From NCBI RefSeq assembly GCF_021266465.1, contig NZ_CP089848.1, positions 3,472,001-3,536,000 of the forward strand: a stretch of DNA of 64,000 nucleotides, written 5' to 3'. Below the pieces are notes generated by a model that saw nothing but the letters and a program-made list of their open reading frames with translations, was not told the DNA's origin and searched no databases. How positions within the stretch are numbered: the stretch's first letter is position 1; the number at the start of each line of letters is the position of its first letter. Positions 26,437-35,055 of the stretch are shown in pieces. The DNA comes from Paralcaligenes sp. KSB-10. Its GTDB lineage: Bacteria > Pseudomonadota > Gammaproteobacteria > Burkholderiales > Burkholderiaceae_B. Position numbers and translations under genes: made by a program.

Positions 26437-29400
26437 TTACGCCACTCGCCGCGCAGCCGCCAACTGCCGCCCCACCAGATGAGCGTATGCGCCATTCCGC
26501 GCCAACAACTGCGCATGCGTGCCGCATTCCACGATGCGGCCGCGGTCGACAACGGCAATGGCGTCAGCCTGGCGGATGGTGGACAGGCGATGTGCGATGA
26601 TCAGCGTGGTGCGATGGCGCATGAGGCGGGTCAGCGCTTCGTGCACCTGAGTTTCGCTGATGGCGTCCAGATGCGAGGTGGCTTCGTCGAGGATGAGTAT
26701 GGGCGCATCGCGCAAGAACGCCCGGGCGATGGCAATACGCTGGCGCTGCCCCCCAGACAAGGCCACGCCGCGTTCGCCGACCCGGGTTGCCAAACCCTCG
26801 GGCTGCGCAGCGACAAAGTCGGCCAATACCGCGCGCTCCACTGCCAGCGCCACATCGGTGCCGCTGGCATCTGGACGGGCCAGGCGGATATTGTCTTCCA
26901 GGGTGCCGTTCAGCAGCCATGTATCTTACGCCACCAGGGCGATGCGGGCGTAGAGCGCTTCCAGCGTCAATTCGCGCAAGTCCACTCCATCGATGCGCAG
27001 CGCGCCGCTGGCCGGATCCCAAAAGCGCAGCAGCAGGCTGGCCAAGGTGCTTTTTCCGGCGCCCGACGGGCCAACCACGGCCAGCGTGGCACCCGCCGCA
27101 AGGTCGAGGCTTACATTGTCCAAGGCAGGATCATGGCGGCCGGGATAGGTAAAGGAGACGCGTTCGAACGACAGCGGCAGGCCGCCGACCTGCACGGGCG
27201 GCGCTTTGGCACCACCTACAATGGCAAGAGGCTCGTCGTGCACAGCACGCAGCCGGCGCGTGGAAGCCAGCGTGTCGGCCAATTGGCGGCTGACCTGGGC
27301 GATTTCCGATACGGGCAGAAAGGCCGCGCCGGACAGCAGAATCAATAGCGGCAATACGCCGGCGGCCAACTGGCCTTGCGTCACCCACCACGCGCCGACC
27401 GCGGCCACCGACAAGCCACCCAGGCCTGTTGCGATCTCCAGCAGTGCGCCCTGGCGCGATAAGTCCGCAAGCAGCGCCAATCGCACCTTCTGGTAATCGC
27501 CGACCATGAGCAAAAACCTCTCCCGGCGCCGGTTCGTAGCCGAAAAGGCCAGCAGATCGGGCAGGCCCTGAATGGTTTCCGCCAGGTTGGCGCTCAATAA
27601 CCCCAGCGCCTGCCTCGCCTGGCTCCCCATGGCATCGATACGCGCCCGGCTAAGGATGGGCGATGCCGCGGCCCATGCCAGAAAAGGCAATAGCGCCAGC
27701 AGCAGGGGCCACCCGACAACCCCCAGAATGAGCAGCACCACCGTGGGCACCAGTACCGCCACAAACGCCGGTGCAACCGTATGGGCAAAAAAATACTCGA
27801 CCGTTTCCACATCCTGCGTGGCCAAGCCAACCAAATCGCCGGAGCGGCGCCGCAACAGATATGACGGCGCCAGCGCCTCCAACTTGTCATAGAGAGCAAT
27901 GCGCAATTCCGCCAACAGGCGGTAGGCAATGGCATGCGTCAGCCACGACTCGATCCAGTGCAGCAGGGCGGCCGCAACAGCCGCGGCAAACAGTGCCGCC
28001 AGCAGCGCGCCGTAAGGCATGCCGTTCTTGAGCTGGACAATAATCGCCGCGCTCAGGACCGACACGCCAATGAAAGCCGCCACGCGACCAATGCCGCAGA
28101 CCACCGTAATGGCAAAGTCCCGGCGCCACGGGCGGATAATATCCAGAAGCGTGCCTAACACTTTGCGCATGCCGATCTGCCGGGCCTCCGCATCCAACGG
28201 TGTTGCGACAGGGCGCTCGCCGTCGACGGCGGCGGGTCCGGGCTCGGCCGTAGAGGAGCGCTCTCGCGGCCCGTTCGACTCCAGCATGCCGCCGTCCTGC
28301 GCACCCATCAGACGCCGGTACAGGGTGTCGCCGGCCATCAGCAAGGCATGCGTACCGGTTTCGACGATACGGCCACCCTCCAGCACCAGAATACGATCGG
28401 CATTGATAACACTGGACAGCCTGTGCGCCAGGACCAGCGTGGTGCGCCCACGACTGAGGCGCTCCAATGCCTCCTGGATCTCGGCCTCGTTCTCGGCATC
28501 CACCGAAGATAAGGCCTCGTCAAGAATCAACACAGGCGTATCGCGCAACAAAGCACGGGCAATCGTCAGGCGCTGGCGCTGGCCGCCCGACAACTGGGTC
28601 CCGCGCTCGCCAAGCACAGTGTCATAGCCTTGCGGCAGGGCCTGGATGAAATCGTGGGCGTTGGCGGCGCGGGCCGCCTCCTCCATTTGCGCGCGCGTTG
28701 CGCCGGGCCTTGCCAGAAGCAGGTTTTCCTCCACCGTCCCATGGAACAACATACTGTCTTGCGCCACCACCGAAATCTGCGCCCGTACCGCATTAGGGTC
28801 CAGTGTGCGCAGGTCGGCGCCATTCAATTCGACCACGCCGCCTTGCGGGTCGTGCAGGCGCAGCAGCAAGCGCACAAGCGACGACTTGCCGGCGCCGCTG
28901 GGGCCGACAATGCCGACTCGCTCGCCGGGCGCCACCGAAAAGCTCAGGCCAGCATGCGTGGCCAGGCGGCCGCCCGGGTACGAGAACTTCACATCCTTGA
29001 AGTCGATCGACAATCCGCCGTCGACATGCCGCGGGCCGGGCGCCGCCGCGGCACATTGAGGCGCCGAGCTGGTAGCTTCCAATAGCTCATGCACGCTGGC
29101 TGCCGCCGACTGTCCAACCATGCCGCTATGTATCACGGACCTCAAGTCGCGCAGCGGACGGAAAATTTCTGTGCCGGCCATCAGCACGACCAATAGCGCG
29201 GCCAGCGTCATCTCGCCCTGAGACACACGCCACGCTCCAGTCGCCAATGCGGCGGCGGCGCCCAGCGTAATGCCCAGATCAGTCACGAAACGCGTGGACA
29301 CCTCGCGGCCCAGCACTTTGAATGTATTGTCGGACAGGGCCCGAGCTCGCGTGGCCAGGCGCTCGCCCCAGGCGCGGCTTTGCCCGAACGATTTCAGCGT

Positions 29401-30018
29401 GGGCAGACCCTGCATGGCATCCAGGAACTCTTCGCCAAACACCTTGAAGGCTTGCTGGCGGCCTTGCGCGGCGTCACGGTTGCCGCGATGCGACAACAGA
29501 GGCAGGACGAGCGTAATCAAGGCCGCTACCAGCAGCACCGTCGCCACAGGCCAGTCCCACCACGCGATAAAGGCAAAAATCATGACCGGCGCGCAGGCGG
29601 CCACAAACAACTGCGGCAGGTAGCGCCCAAAAAATACCTGCAGTTGCTCCACACCGTCCACGACAGCCAGCATCACTCCGCCCGTACGTTGGCCGCCAAA
29701 CCAGGCCGGCCCCAGTTCCACGATCTTGTCGTGGAGCCGGGCGCGCAAGGTTTCCTGAATACGGGCGGCATTGCGGTTGGCCAAGGTATTCAGCGCGTGT
29801 TCGAATGCGCCGCGCAACAGGATGGCAGCAACCGCGCCGGCCAGCGGCGGCCAGAGGCCCTGGATGCCGGCACCGGCAAACAGCCGTGCCAGGAACTGCC
29901 CCAGCAGTGCAAACCGGGCAATCCCGGCGGCGAGTCCCAGCACTCCCAGCAACGCGCAAAGCATAATGCGCAGCCGTATGCCCTGCGTCATGGCCCAGAG
30001 TTTGGCGTCGAAATACAT
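26437..30018 (-). pseudogene. CydDC-like fused ABC exporter interrupted by an in-frame TAA
   Basis: Two ABC half-transporters joined in one frame of 1193 codons: TM1, ATPase 1 (GPSGAGKSS, LSGGQRQRLTIARA, VLILDEALSSVDAE), TM2, ATPase 2 (GPSGAGKST, LSGGQRQRIAIARA, ILILDEATSHLDA). The frame is unbroken except for TAA at 26926-26928. That codon sits exactly where the Q-loop glutamine of ATPase 2 belongs (IALVA-stop-DTWLLNGTLEDN), so one C-to-T change of CAA explains it. CydDC exports cysteine/glutathione for cytochrome bd assembly; members of the wider fused family may differ. Start ATG 30018; GTG 30087 is an alternative. It may be a recent pseudogene, a readthrough site or a base-call error. Confidence 0.85.
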
Positions 30019-30180
30019 GATGGCCCAATTGAAACACGCTGGGCGGGCGACCGCGCGGGCCTTATCTCTACACCCAGCTAAACGCACCTAGAATAGCCGA
30101 GTTAGAGCATTTTTTGTTCGAGTGTTTATGGCATTCGATGTTTTGGTTGCTTTGGTATTTACGGTTTGGTATATAAAGAC

Positions 30181-30379
30181 GCCGTCTATCGGGGCTTGGG
30201 GTCAGGGCCGGCACGGCGTGCTTGATCCGGATCTACCTCGTCCAGGCGGGCGTCGGGCGAACTCGCCCAGCCTCGCGAGGCTGGGCTCAGACAGCGCCCG
30301 CCGAAAGCCCCCGCCTTCCCTACGGTAGCATCCGGCGCACGCCTTACGCCGGTCCTGACCCCAAGCCCCGATAGACGGC
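30181..30379 (-). repeat. Multi-hairpin repeat element, type A, left copy
   Basis: A 199-bp element with 32-bp terminal inverted repeats differing at one base, and a central hairpin CCCAGCCTCGCGAGGCTGGG. The reverse complement of 55245-55443 matches it at 196 of 199 positions by eye. The left flank is ATAAAGAC before the GCCG end; the right flank reads GGCTCAC. Orientation is set by the AAGACGCC end, here on the left. Confidence 0.9.
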
Positions 30380-30502
30380 TCACGTAGTGGCATGCCTGGA
30401 ATGAACTTGCCGACTCAGCGTATACCTCGATGCATGACCTCAACGTTTCTCTCGGTGCATGACCCCAATGCATCTCTCTCTATGCAAGCCCGTCACGCAG
30501 CC

Positions 30503-30723
30503 GCAGGGTGGGCGGTGCTGTGCAGTCCGGCGGTAGTCCAGCGCCGGGTGCTGACGAAGGGAAGGCGGGGGCTTTCGGCGGGCCCTGTTTGAGCAGTGCC
30601 TCGCGTGCGAGGCACTGCGAGTTGGCCCGACGCCCGCCTGGACGAGGCAGACCCGGGCAGTCGGGGTGCGCAGCACCACGACCGCTGGACGTGCCGGACT
30701 GCACAGCACCGCCCACCCTGTGG
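30503..30723 (+). repeat. Multi-hairpin repeat element, type B, left copy
   Basis: About 221 bp with terminal inverted repeats (AGGGTGGGCGGTGCTGTGCA at the left end and its complement at the right). The core, with GGAAGGCGGGGGCTTTCGGC and GACGCCCGCCTGGACGAGG, is shared with type A elements. The central hairpin is GTGCCTCGCGTGCGAGGCAC instead. The right flank is GGCGTCTTGAT, so the AAGACGCC end is on the right. It is roughly 85% identical by eye to the inverted copy at 54763-54987. Confidence 0.8.
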
Positions 30724-31017
30724 CGTCTTGATAGAGATACGATCGCGCACACAGACAACACAGTCCAAAGCCGCATAAGCCTAAAACGACTCAAAACGAA
30801 AGTGACTGAAACACACTCAATGCCGTAAGCACTTGAACCGAAAGTTCTCTAGCACCATTATCCAAGCGGACACCGCAATGCCTTGCAAGCGCCCCTCGGT
30901 GAATTTAGAGCACAGGCTCGAATAGTCAGCCGACTTCGGTGAAAGTCCCATAATATGAATTTAAAAAATCAAAATACGGGAAGCCACGATTCAGTAAATC
31001 ATACCCCCGCCAGACGC

Positions 31018-31078
31018 TGAAATCATCGCCAGGATGAACACATCAATCCGCGGCTCGATGATTTCATCACTCTTTTTT
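31018..31078 (+). terminator. Terminator-like hairpin with T-tract
   Basis: TGAAATCATCG (31018-31028) pairs perfectly with CGATGATTTCA (31056-31066) and is followed by TCACTCTTTTTTT. The 27-base loop is long for an intrinsic terminator, and no gene lies directly upstream on this strand. It may end an unrecognised small RNA or be a leftover of a lost gene. Confidence 0.35.
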
Positions 31079-31195
31079 TGCGTACCACCTTCATTCCTTG
31101 CAGATATAAGGTAAGCACAAAGTAATCGATACAAGCCGAAGAATCTGCTTTCTTTCTTCATTTCATTCCGTTAATATATTTCAATTCCCAAATTA

Positions 31196-31232
31196 AGATT
31201 ATTAAATCCTAATATTTAGGATTTAATAATCT
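31196..31232. promoter_or_regulatory. Perfect 17-bp inverted repeat upstream of catabolic cluster
   Basis: AGATTATTAAATCCTAA, spacer TAT, then the exact complement. It lies 134 bases upstream of the first gene of the cluster. There is no U-tract beyond it. The symmetry and location fit an operator for a dimeric regulator such as the cluster's IclR protein, but a structural hairpin is equally possible. Confidence 0.45.
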
Positions 31233-31365
31233 ATCAGCGAGCCTGCACCCGGTCGCATCGGAAAGGAAATTGGATGGATGAACTTTCGTCGACTCTTGTC
31301 CCCTATCGCGGCGATGCCACGGCGGTAGCAATACCCTGCGGCAGCGCCAGTCAGCCAGGTTAAAA

Positions 31366-32322
31366 ATGCCTGCGCTGACCATAGGCTTCGCTCACCCGGC
31401 ATTCCGCTTTGCCGAAGAGTTCGCAGCGCGCGGCACAGGGCATGACTGCTTCCAGGCCGGAACCCTTGCGGAACTGCAAGCGCGCATAGCAAGCGTGAAC
31501 ATCCTCGTTACCGCCCGGATCTGGACTGACGCCCTCCTGGACCTCGCTCCGAAGCTGCGATTCATCCAGGCCTCATCATCGGGAACCGAACAATTCGACA
31601 CCGCGCGTATCGGCCGTCACGGCGTACGGCTCGCCAGCGCGCAAGGCATCAATGTGCATGCCGTATCGGAGCACGCCATGGGCCTGCTGCTGACATTGAC
31701 ACGCAATCTGAATCTGGCGCATCGCAATCAAGCCCGGCACAGTTGGCAAATGCGGGCCCTGCCGATAGATGCCCGTGAGCAGGAGCTGCATGGCAAAACC
31801 ATGCTCATAATCGGCCTGGGAGCCATCGGGGCGCGGCTGGCCACGCTGGCCAAGGCTTTCGGCATGCGCGTAATCGGCGTGCGCAGGCAAATCGACGCGC
31901 CAATGCCCGATGTGGATCTCGTGATTCCCCCGGAGCGCCTGGATACCCTGCTGCCGCAGGCGGATGTGCTCGCCCTGACATGTCCTCTGACGGAAGAAAC
32001 ACGCGGCATGATCAACGCGGAACGGCTGGCCCTGTTGCCGCGCACAGCCTATCTGATCAACACCAGCCGCGGCCTGGTCGTAAATGAATCGGCGCTCATC
32101 ACCGCATTGGCCGACGGACAGATCGCCGGCGCAGGCCTCGATTGCTTTGCCGCCGAGCCGCTAAGCCACGAAAGTCCGTTGTGGGATATGGAAAACGTCG
32201 TCATCACGCCGCATACAGCGGGAAACATGCGCCTGTACGAACGCCGTGTGGTCGATTTGCTGATCGAGAACATGCACCGCCTGGAATCCGGAGAGATGCC
32301 GCTGCGCAACCAGGTCATTTAA
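31366..32322 (+). CDS. D-2-hydroxyacid dehydrogenase (GhrA/glyoxylate reductase-like)
   Basis: NAD(P)-dependent dehydrogenase, 318 residues. Cofactor motif is LIIGLGAIGARLATLAKAFG (about residue 147), followed by RRQID, whose Arg suggests NADP. Catalytic Arg is in INTSRGLVVN (about 225), Glu in FAAEPLSHESPLWD (about 262) and His in ITPHTAGNM (about 280). First gene of the catabolic cluster; the following enolase-superfamily gene starts 59 bases later. A keto-acid substrate made or used in the same pathway is likely, but unidentified. Confidence 0.85.
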   Translation: MPALTIGFAHPAFRFAEEFAARGTGHDCFQAGTLAELQARIASVNILVTARIWTDALLDLAPKLRFIQASSSGTEQFDTARIGRHGVRLASAQGINVHAVSEHAMGLLLTLTRNLNLAHRNQARHSWQMRALPIDAREQELHGKTMLIIGLGAIGARLATLAKAFGMRVIGVRRQIDAPMPDVDLVIPPERLDTLLPQADVLALTCPLTEETRGMINAERLALLPRTAYLINTSRGLVVNESALITALADGQIAGAGLDCFAAEPLSHESPLWDMENVVITPHTAGNMRLYERRVVDLLIENMHRLESGEMPLRNQVI

Positions 32323-32381
32323 AAGCCGCGGCGCCAATCCCGTGGCGCCGGCGGCACTTTGCCAAATCAAGGAGAGGCCAG

Positions 32382-33584
32382 GTGAAGGTTACCCAAGTAG
32401 AAACGCTCTGCTGCGACGCCGGTTGGCGGAATTACTATTTCGTCAAAATCAGTACCGATACCGGAGTGACCGGCTGGAGTGAATATGACGAAGGCTTCGG
32501 CTCTCCGGGCGTCACCGCCGTTATCGAGCAGCTGTCCAAGACACTGATCGACCAGCCTTTCCCCGGGCAAGAGGCCTTCTACGCCGACGTATATTGCCGC
32601 ACCCGCCCGGCCGCCGGCGGCGTGGTGGCCGAAGGCATAGGCGCACTGGAAAATGCGCTGCTGGACGCCAAGGCCAAGGCCTTGGGTGTTCCGTGCTACG
32701 AATTGCTGGGCGGCAAGATCCGCGATTCGCTGCGCGTGTACTGGTCGCACTGCCCCGCCTGGCGCATCAATCACCCCAAATATTTCAAGCCGCCCGTCAC
32801 CGATCTCGACGGCGTCCAGGCTATGGGCGCGGAAGCCAGGCAGCGCGGGCTCACGGCACTGAAGACCAATCTCTTCCTGTTCGACGACGGCCCGGCCCAC
32901 GCCTGGCGCCCCGGCTTTGCCGCCCCCTTCTATCCCGAACTCAATGTCGACAAGCGCGTGATCCGCAATCTGCGCGACAACATCGAGGCCCTGCGCGATG
33001 GAGCGGGGCCCGACATGGACATTTTGCTGGACCTGAATTTCAACGCCAAAACGGAAGGGTACCTGAAGCTGTTGCGCGCGATTGCCGACCAGGACATCTT
33101 CTGGGTCGAAATCGACAGCTACAGCGCCGATGCCCTGGCCTACATCCGCAACCATAGCCCGCATCCGATCAGCTCATGCGAAACCCTTTTCGGCGGGCGC
33201 GAATTCCTGCCCTTCTTCCAAAAAAACGCGGTGGATGTCGCTATTGTGGATGCTGTATGGAACGGCGTATGGCAATCGATGAAAATCGCCAACCTGGCCG
33301 AAATCCACGAGGTAAACATCGCGCCACACAATTTCTACGGCCACCTCTGCACCCTGATGAACGCGCACTTCGCTTGCGCGACACCGAACTTTCGCATCAT
33401 GGAGACCGACATCGATCGCCTGGAATGGGACGACGACTTGTTTACCCACGCACCCGAATACAAGAATGGCCACCTTATCGTTCCCGATCGTCCGGGCTGG
33501 GGAACCGACCCCATCGAAGACGCCATTCGCGCCCATCCTCCCAAAACCGGCGGCGGCCTGATTCAACCCCGGCCGCGTCTATAG
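32382..33584 (+). CDS. Enolase-superfamily (mandelate racemase/muconate lactonizing) enzyme
   Basis: 400 residues starting at GTG with GGAGAG eleven bases upstream. The N-terminal capping domain begins VKVTQVETLCCDAGWRNYYF, which leaves no reason to use the open frame further upstream. The barrel domain shows metal ligands in DILLDLNFN (Asp, about 210), FWVEIDSY (Glu, about 236) and SCETLFGG (Glu, about 261). The acid/base His is probably in NIAPHNFYGH (about 312), and a Lys lies in LKTNLFLF. These enzymes abstract a proton next to a carboxylate, giving dehydration or racemisation. The cluster suggests dehydration of a hydroxy acid; not proven. Confidence 0.85.
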   Translation: MKVTQVETLCCDAGWRNYYFVKISTDTGVTGWSEYDEGFGSPGVTAVIEQLSKTLIDQPFPGQEAFYADVYCRTRPAAGGVVAEGIGALENALLDAKAKALGVPCYELLGGKIRDSLRVYWSHCPAWRINHPKYFKPPVTDLDGVQAMGAEARQRGLTALKTNLFLFDDGPAHAWRPGFAAPFYPELNVDKRVIRNLRDNIEALRDGAGPDMDILLDLNFNAKTEGYLKLLRAIADQDIFWVEIDSYSADALAYIRNHSPHPISSCETLFGGREFLPFFQKNAVDVAIVDAVWNGVWQSMKIANLAEIHEVNIAPHNFYGHLCTLMNAHFACATPNFRIMETDIDRLEWDDDLFTHAPEYKNGHLIVPDRPGWGTDPIEDAIRAHPPKTGGGLIQPRPRL

Positions 33585-33641
33585 CCACACATTCCGGCCT
33601 CTTTTCACCAAACCATTATTCCCTCGCACTAGGAGATTCTC

Positions 33642-33983
33642 ATGATGAACAATTGGGTAGACACGCTGACCAATATGCGCAAGGCCGGCAGTGCCTTTGC
33701 GGAAAGCAATCCCGCCGTCGTAACGGCATACCGGGGGCTGAACGAAGCGCTCGGCCAGGGCAAGGCCCTGGATGCCAAGACCCGCGAACTGATTGCATTG
33801 GCCGTGGCCGTCACCACCCGTTGCGACGGCTGCATTTCGTCGCACGCGGCCGCCGCCCAAAAGGCCGGCGCAACCATCGAGGAAGTCAGCGAGGCCCTGG
33901 GAACCGCGGTAGCCTTGAATGCCGGCGCCGCATACGTATATTCGGTACGGGCCATCGAAGCGTTCGGCCAGTTCGACAAATAA
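33642..33983 (+). CDS. Carboxymuconolactone decarboxylase/AhpD-like protein
   Basis: All-helical protein of 113 residues. The redox-type motif TTRCDGCISSHAAAAQKAG (CxxC followed by His, residues 63-81) is the AhpD/CMD signature. Family members are alkylhydroperoxidases, decarboxylases or of unknown role; the CxxC-x3-H form favours a thiol-redox or peroxidase activity over CMD decarboxylase. AGGAG lies upstream of the ATG. It sits between the enolase-superfamily gene and a Bug binding protein. Confidence 0.82.
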   Translation: MMNNWVDTLTNMRKAGSAFAESNPAVVTAYRGLNEALGQGKALDAKTRELIALAVAVTTRCDGCISSHAAAAQKAGATIEEVSEALGTAVALNAGAAYVYSVRAIEAFGQFDK

Positions 33984-34056
33984 AGCAGGCAGCAACACAA
34001 CTCCATTTCAAACAACCTGAAACCGCCACACTGACAGGGCGGCGAGGAGACAAGCC

Positions 34057-35037
34057 ATGAAAAAAAACAGAGTGTTCCGCATCAGCGCCGGCCTGGCATC
34101 GGCAATTACCGCCGCATCCATCCTTTGGCCTGCAAGCGCGTCGGCAGCCTGGCCTGCCGACAAACCCATCCGCATGATCATCCCGTATGCGCCCGGCGGA
34201 GCAACCGATATTCTCGGACGGGCGGTTTCCGCCAAACTGGCGACCCGGCTGGGCCAGAACATCGTCGTCGAGAACAGGCCAGGCGCAGGCAGCATGCTGG
34301 GCTCGCAACACGTCAGCCGCTCGCAGCCCGACGGCTACACCCTCCTGCTTGGCAGCATTTCCAATGTCCTCAATGCCTACTTTTACAAAGATCCAATCTA
34401 CAACATCCGCACCGATCTGGAACCCGTCACCCAGATCGTTTCCGTTCCCAACTATCTCGGCGTCAACAAGTCCGTACCCGCAAAATCGATCGCCGAGTTG
34501 ATCAAGCTGGCCAAGGACAAGCCAAATTCGCTTAGCTGCGCCGTCTCGGGTATTGGATCATCGCCTTATCTGTCCTGCGAGCTGTTCAAAATACTGGCGG
34601 ACGTGAAGATCATCAATGTTCCGTTCAAGGGCGGTGCGCCGGCCATTCAATCGACCATCGGCGGCCAGACCACCATGTTCTTCGCCAATGAAGCGATGCC
34701 CTACATCCAGGCCGGCCAGGTCCGTGCCCTGGGAGTAACCACTGCCAAACGCACACCATACCTGCCCGACGTACCGGCGATTTCGGAAACCCTGCCCACG
34801 TACGATGTCACCGCGTGGTACGGTGTATGGGCACCGGCAAAGACCCCGCCGGAAATCGTCAACAAGCTGAGCAGCGAAATCGCGGTGGTGCTGAAAGACC
34901 CGAGTCTGCGCCAGGTATTTGCATCGTTGGGCGCCACGCCTGTCGATAGCAACCCCCAGGCCTTCAAACAATACATCAATGCCGAACTCGACCGGTGGCA
35001 AAAAATCACCCAGCAAATGAAAGTCATCCCGCAGTAA
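34057..35037 (+). CDS. Tripartite tricarboxylate transporter (Bug/TctC-family) substrate-binding protein
   Basis: Periplasmic binding protein, 326 residues, with a signal peptide (KKNRV, hydrophobic stretch, then ASAAWPADKP). The family motif WPADKPIRMIIPYAPGGATDILGR follows the cleavage site, and IVVENRPGAGSMLGSQHVSRS is the second conserved loop. Bug proteins are greatly expanded in Alcaligenaceae and bind carboxylates. No TctA/TctB gene is in this cluster, so it may share the tctBA pair at 50.5 kb or another set. Confidence 0.9.
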   Translation: MKKNRVFRISAGLASAITAASILWPASASAAWPADKPIRMIIPYAPGGATDILGRAVSAKLATRLGQNIVVENRPGAGSMLGSQHVSRSQPDGYTLLLGSISNVLNAYFYKDPIYNIRTDLEPVTQIVSVPNYLGVNKSVPAKSIAELIKLAKDKPNSLSCAVSGIGSSPYLSCELFKILADVKIINVPFKGGAPAIQSTIGGQTTMFFANEAMPYIQAGQVRALGVTTAKRTPYLPDVPAISETLPTYDVTAWYGVWAPAKTPPEIVNKLSSEIAVVLKDPSLRQVFASLGATPVDSNPQAFKQYINAELDRWQKITQQMKVIPQ

Positions 35038-35055
35038 TTTCGCAAGGAACCCGTC

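Larger units (their letters stand above)
30019..31365. other. Gene-poor 1.3-kb stretch with repeats and AT-rich tract
   Basis: Between the broken exporter and the catabolic cluster. The left half carries hairpin elements A (30181-30379) and B (30503-30723), joined by short direct motifs such as GATGCATGACCTCAACG and GGTGCATGACCCCAATG. The right half (about 30830-31260) is AT-rich, with a terminator-like hairpin (31018-31078) and a perfect 17-bp inverted repeat (31196-31232). Short frames exist only as by-products of hairpins and none looks like a protein. The promoter of the 31.4-39.8-kb cluster must lie near the right end. Confidence 0.65.

Noticed and set aside
26437-26928. Frameshift or separate small ABC ATPase gene
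   Set aside because: The tail is in the same frame as the large exporter, so a point stop explains it; a separate gene would lack Walker A.
30122-30828. Several 60-106-codon frames in the repeat island
   Set aside because: They are readings of hairpin repeats, occur on both strands with arginine/proline-rich composition, and recur in the copies at 54.8-55.4 kb.
31223-31492. 89-codon minus-strand frame
   Set aside because: It overlaps the start of the hydroxyacid dehydrogenase antisense and has no family resemblance.
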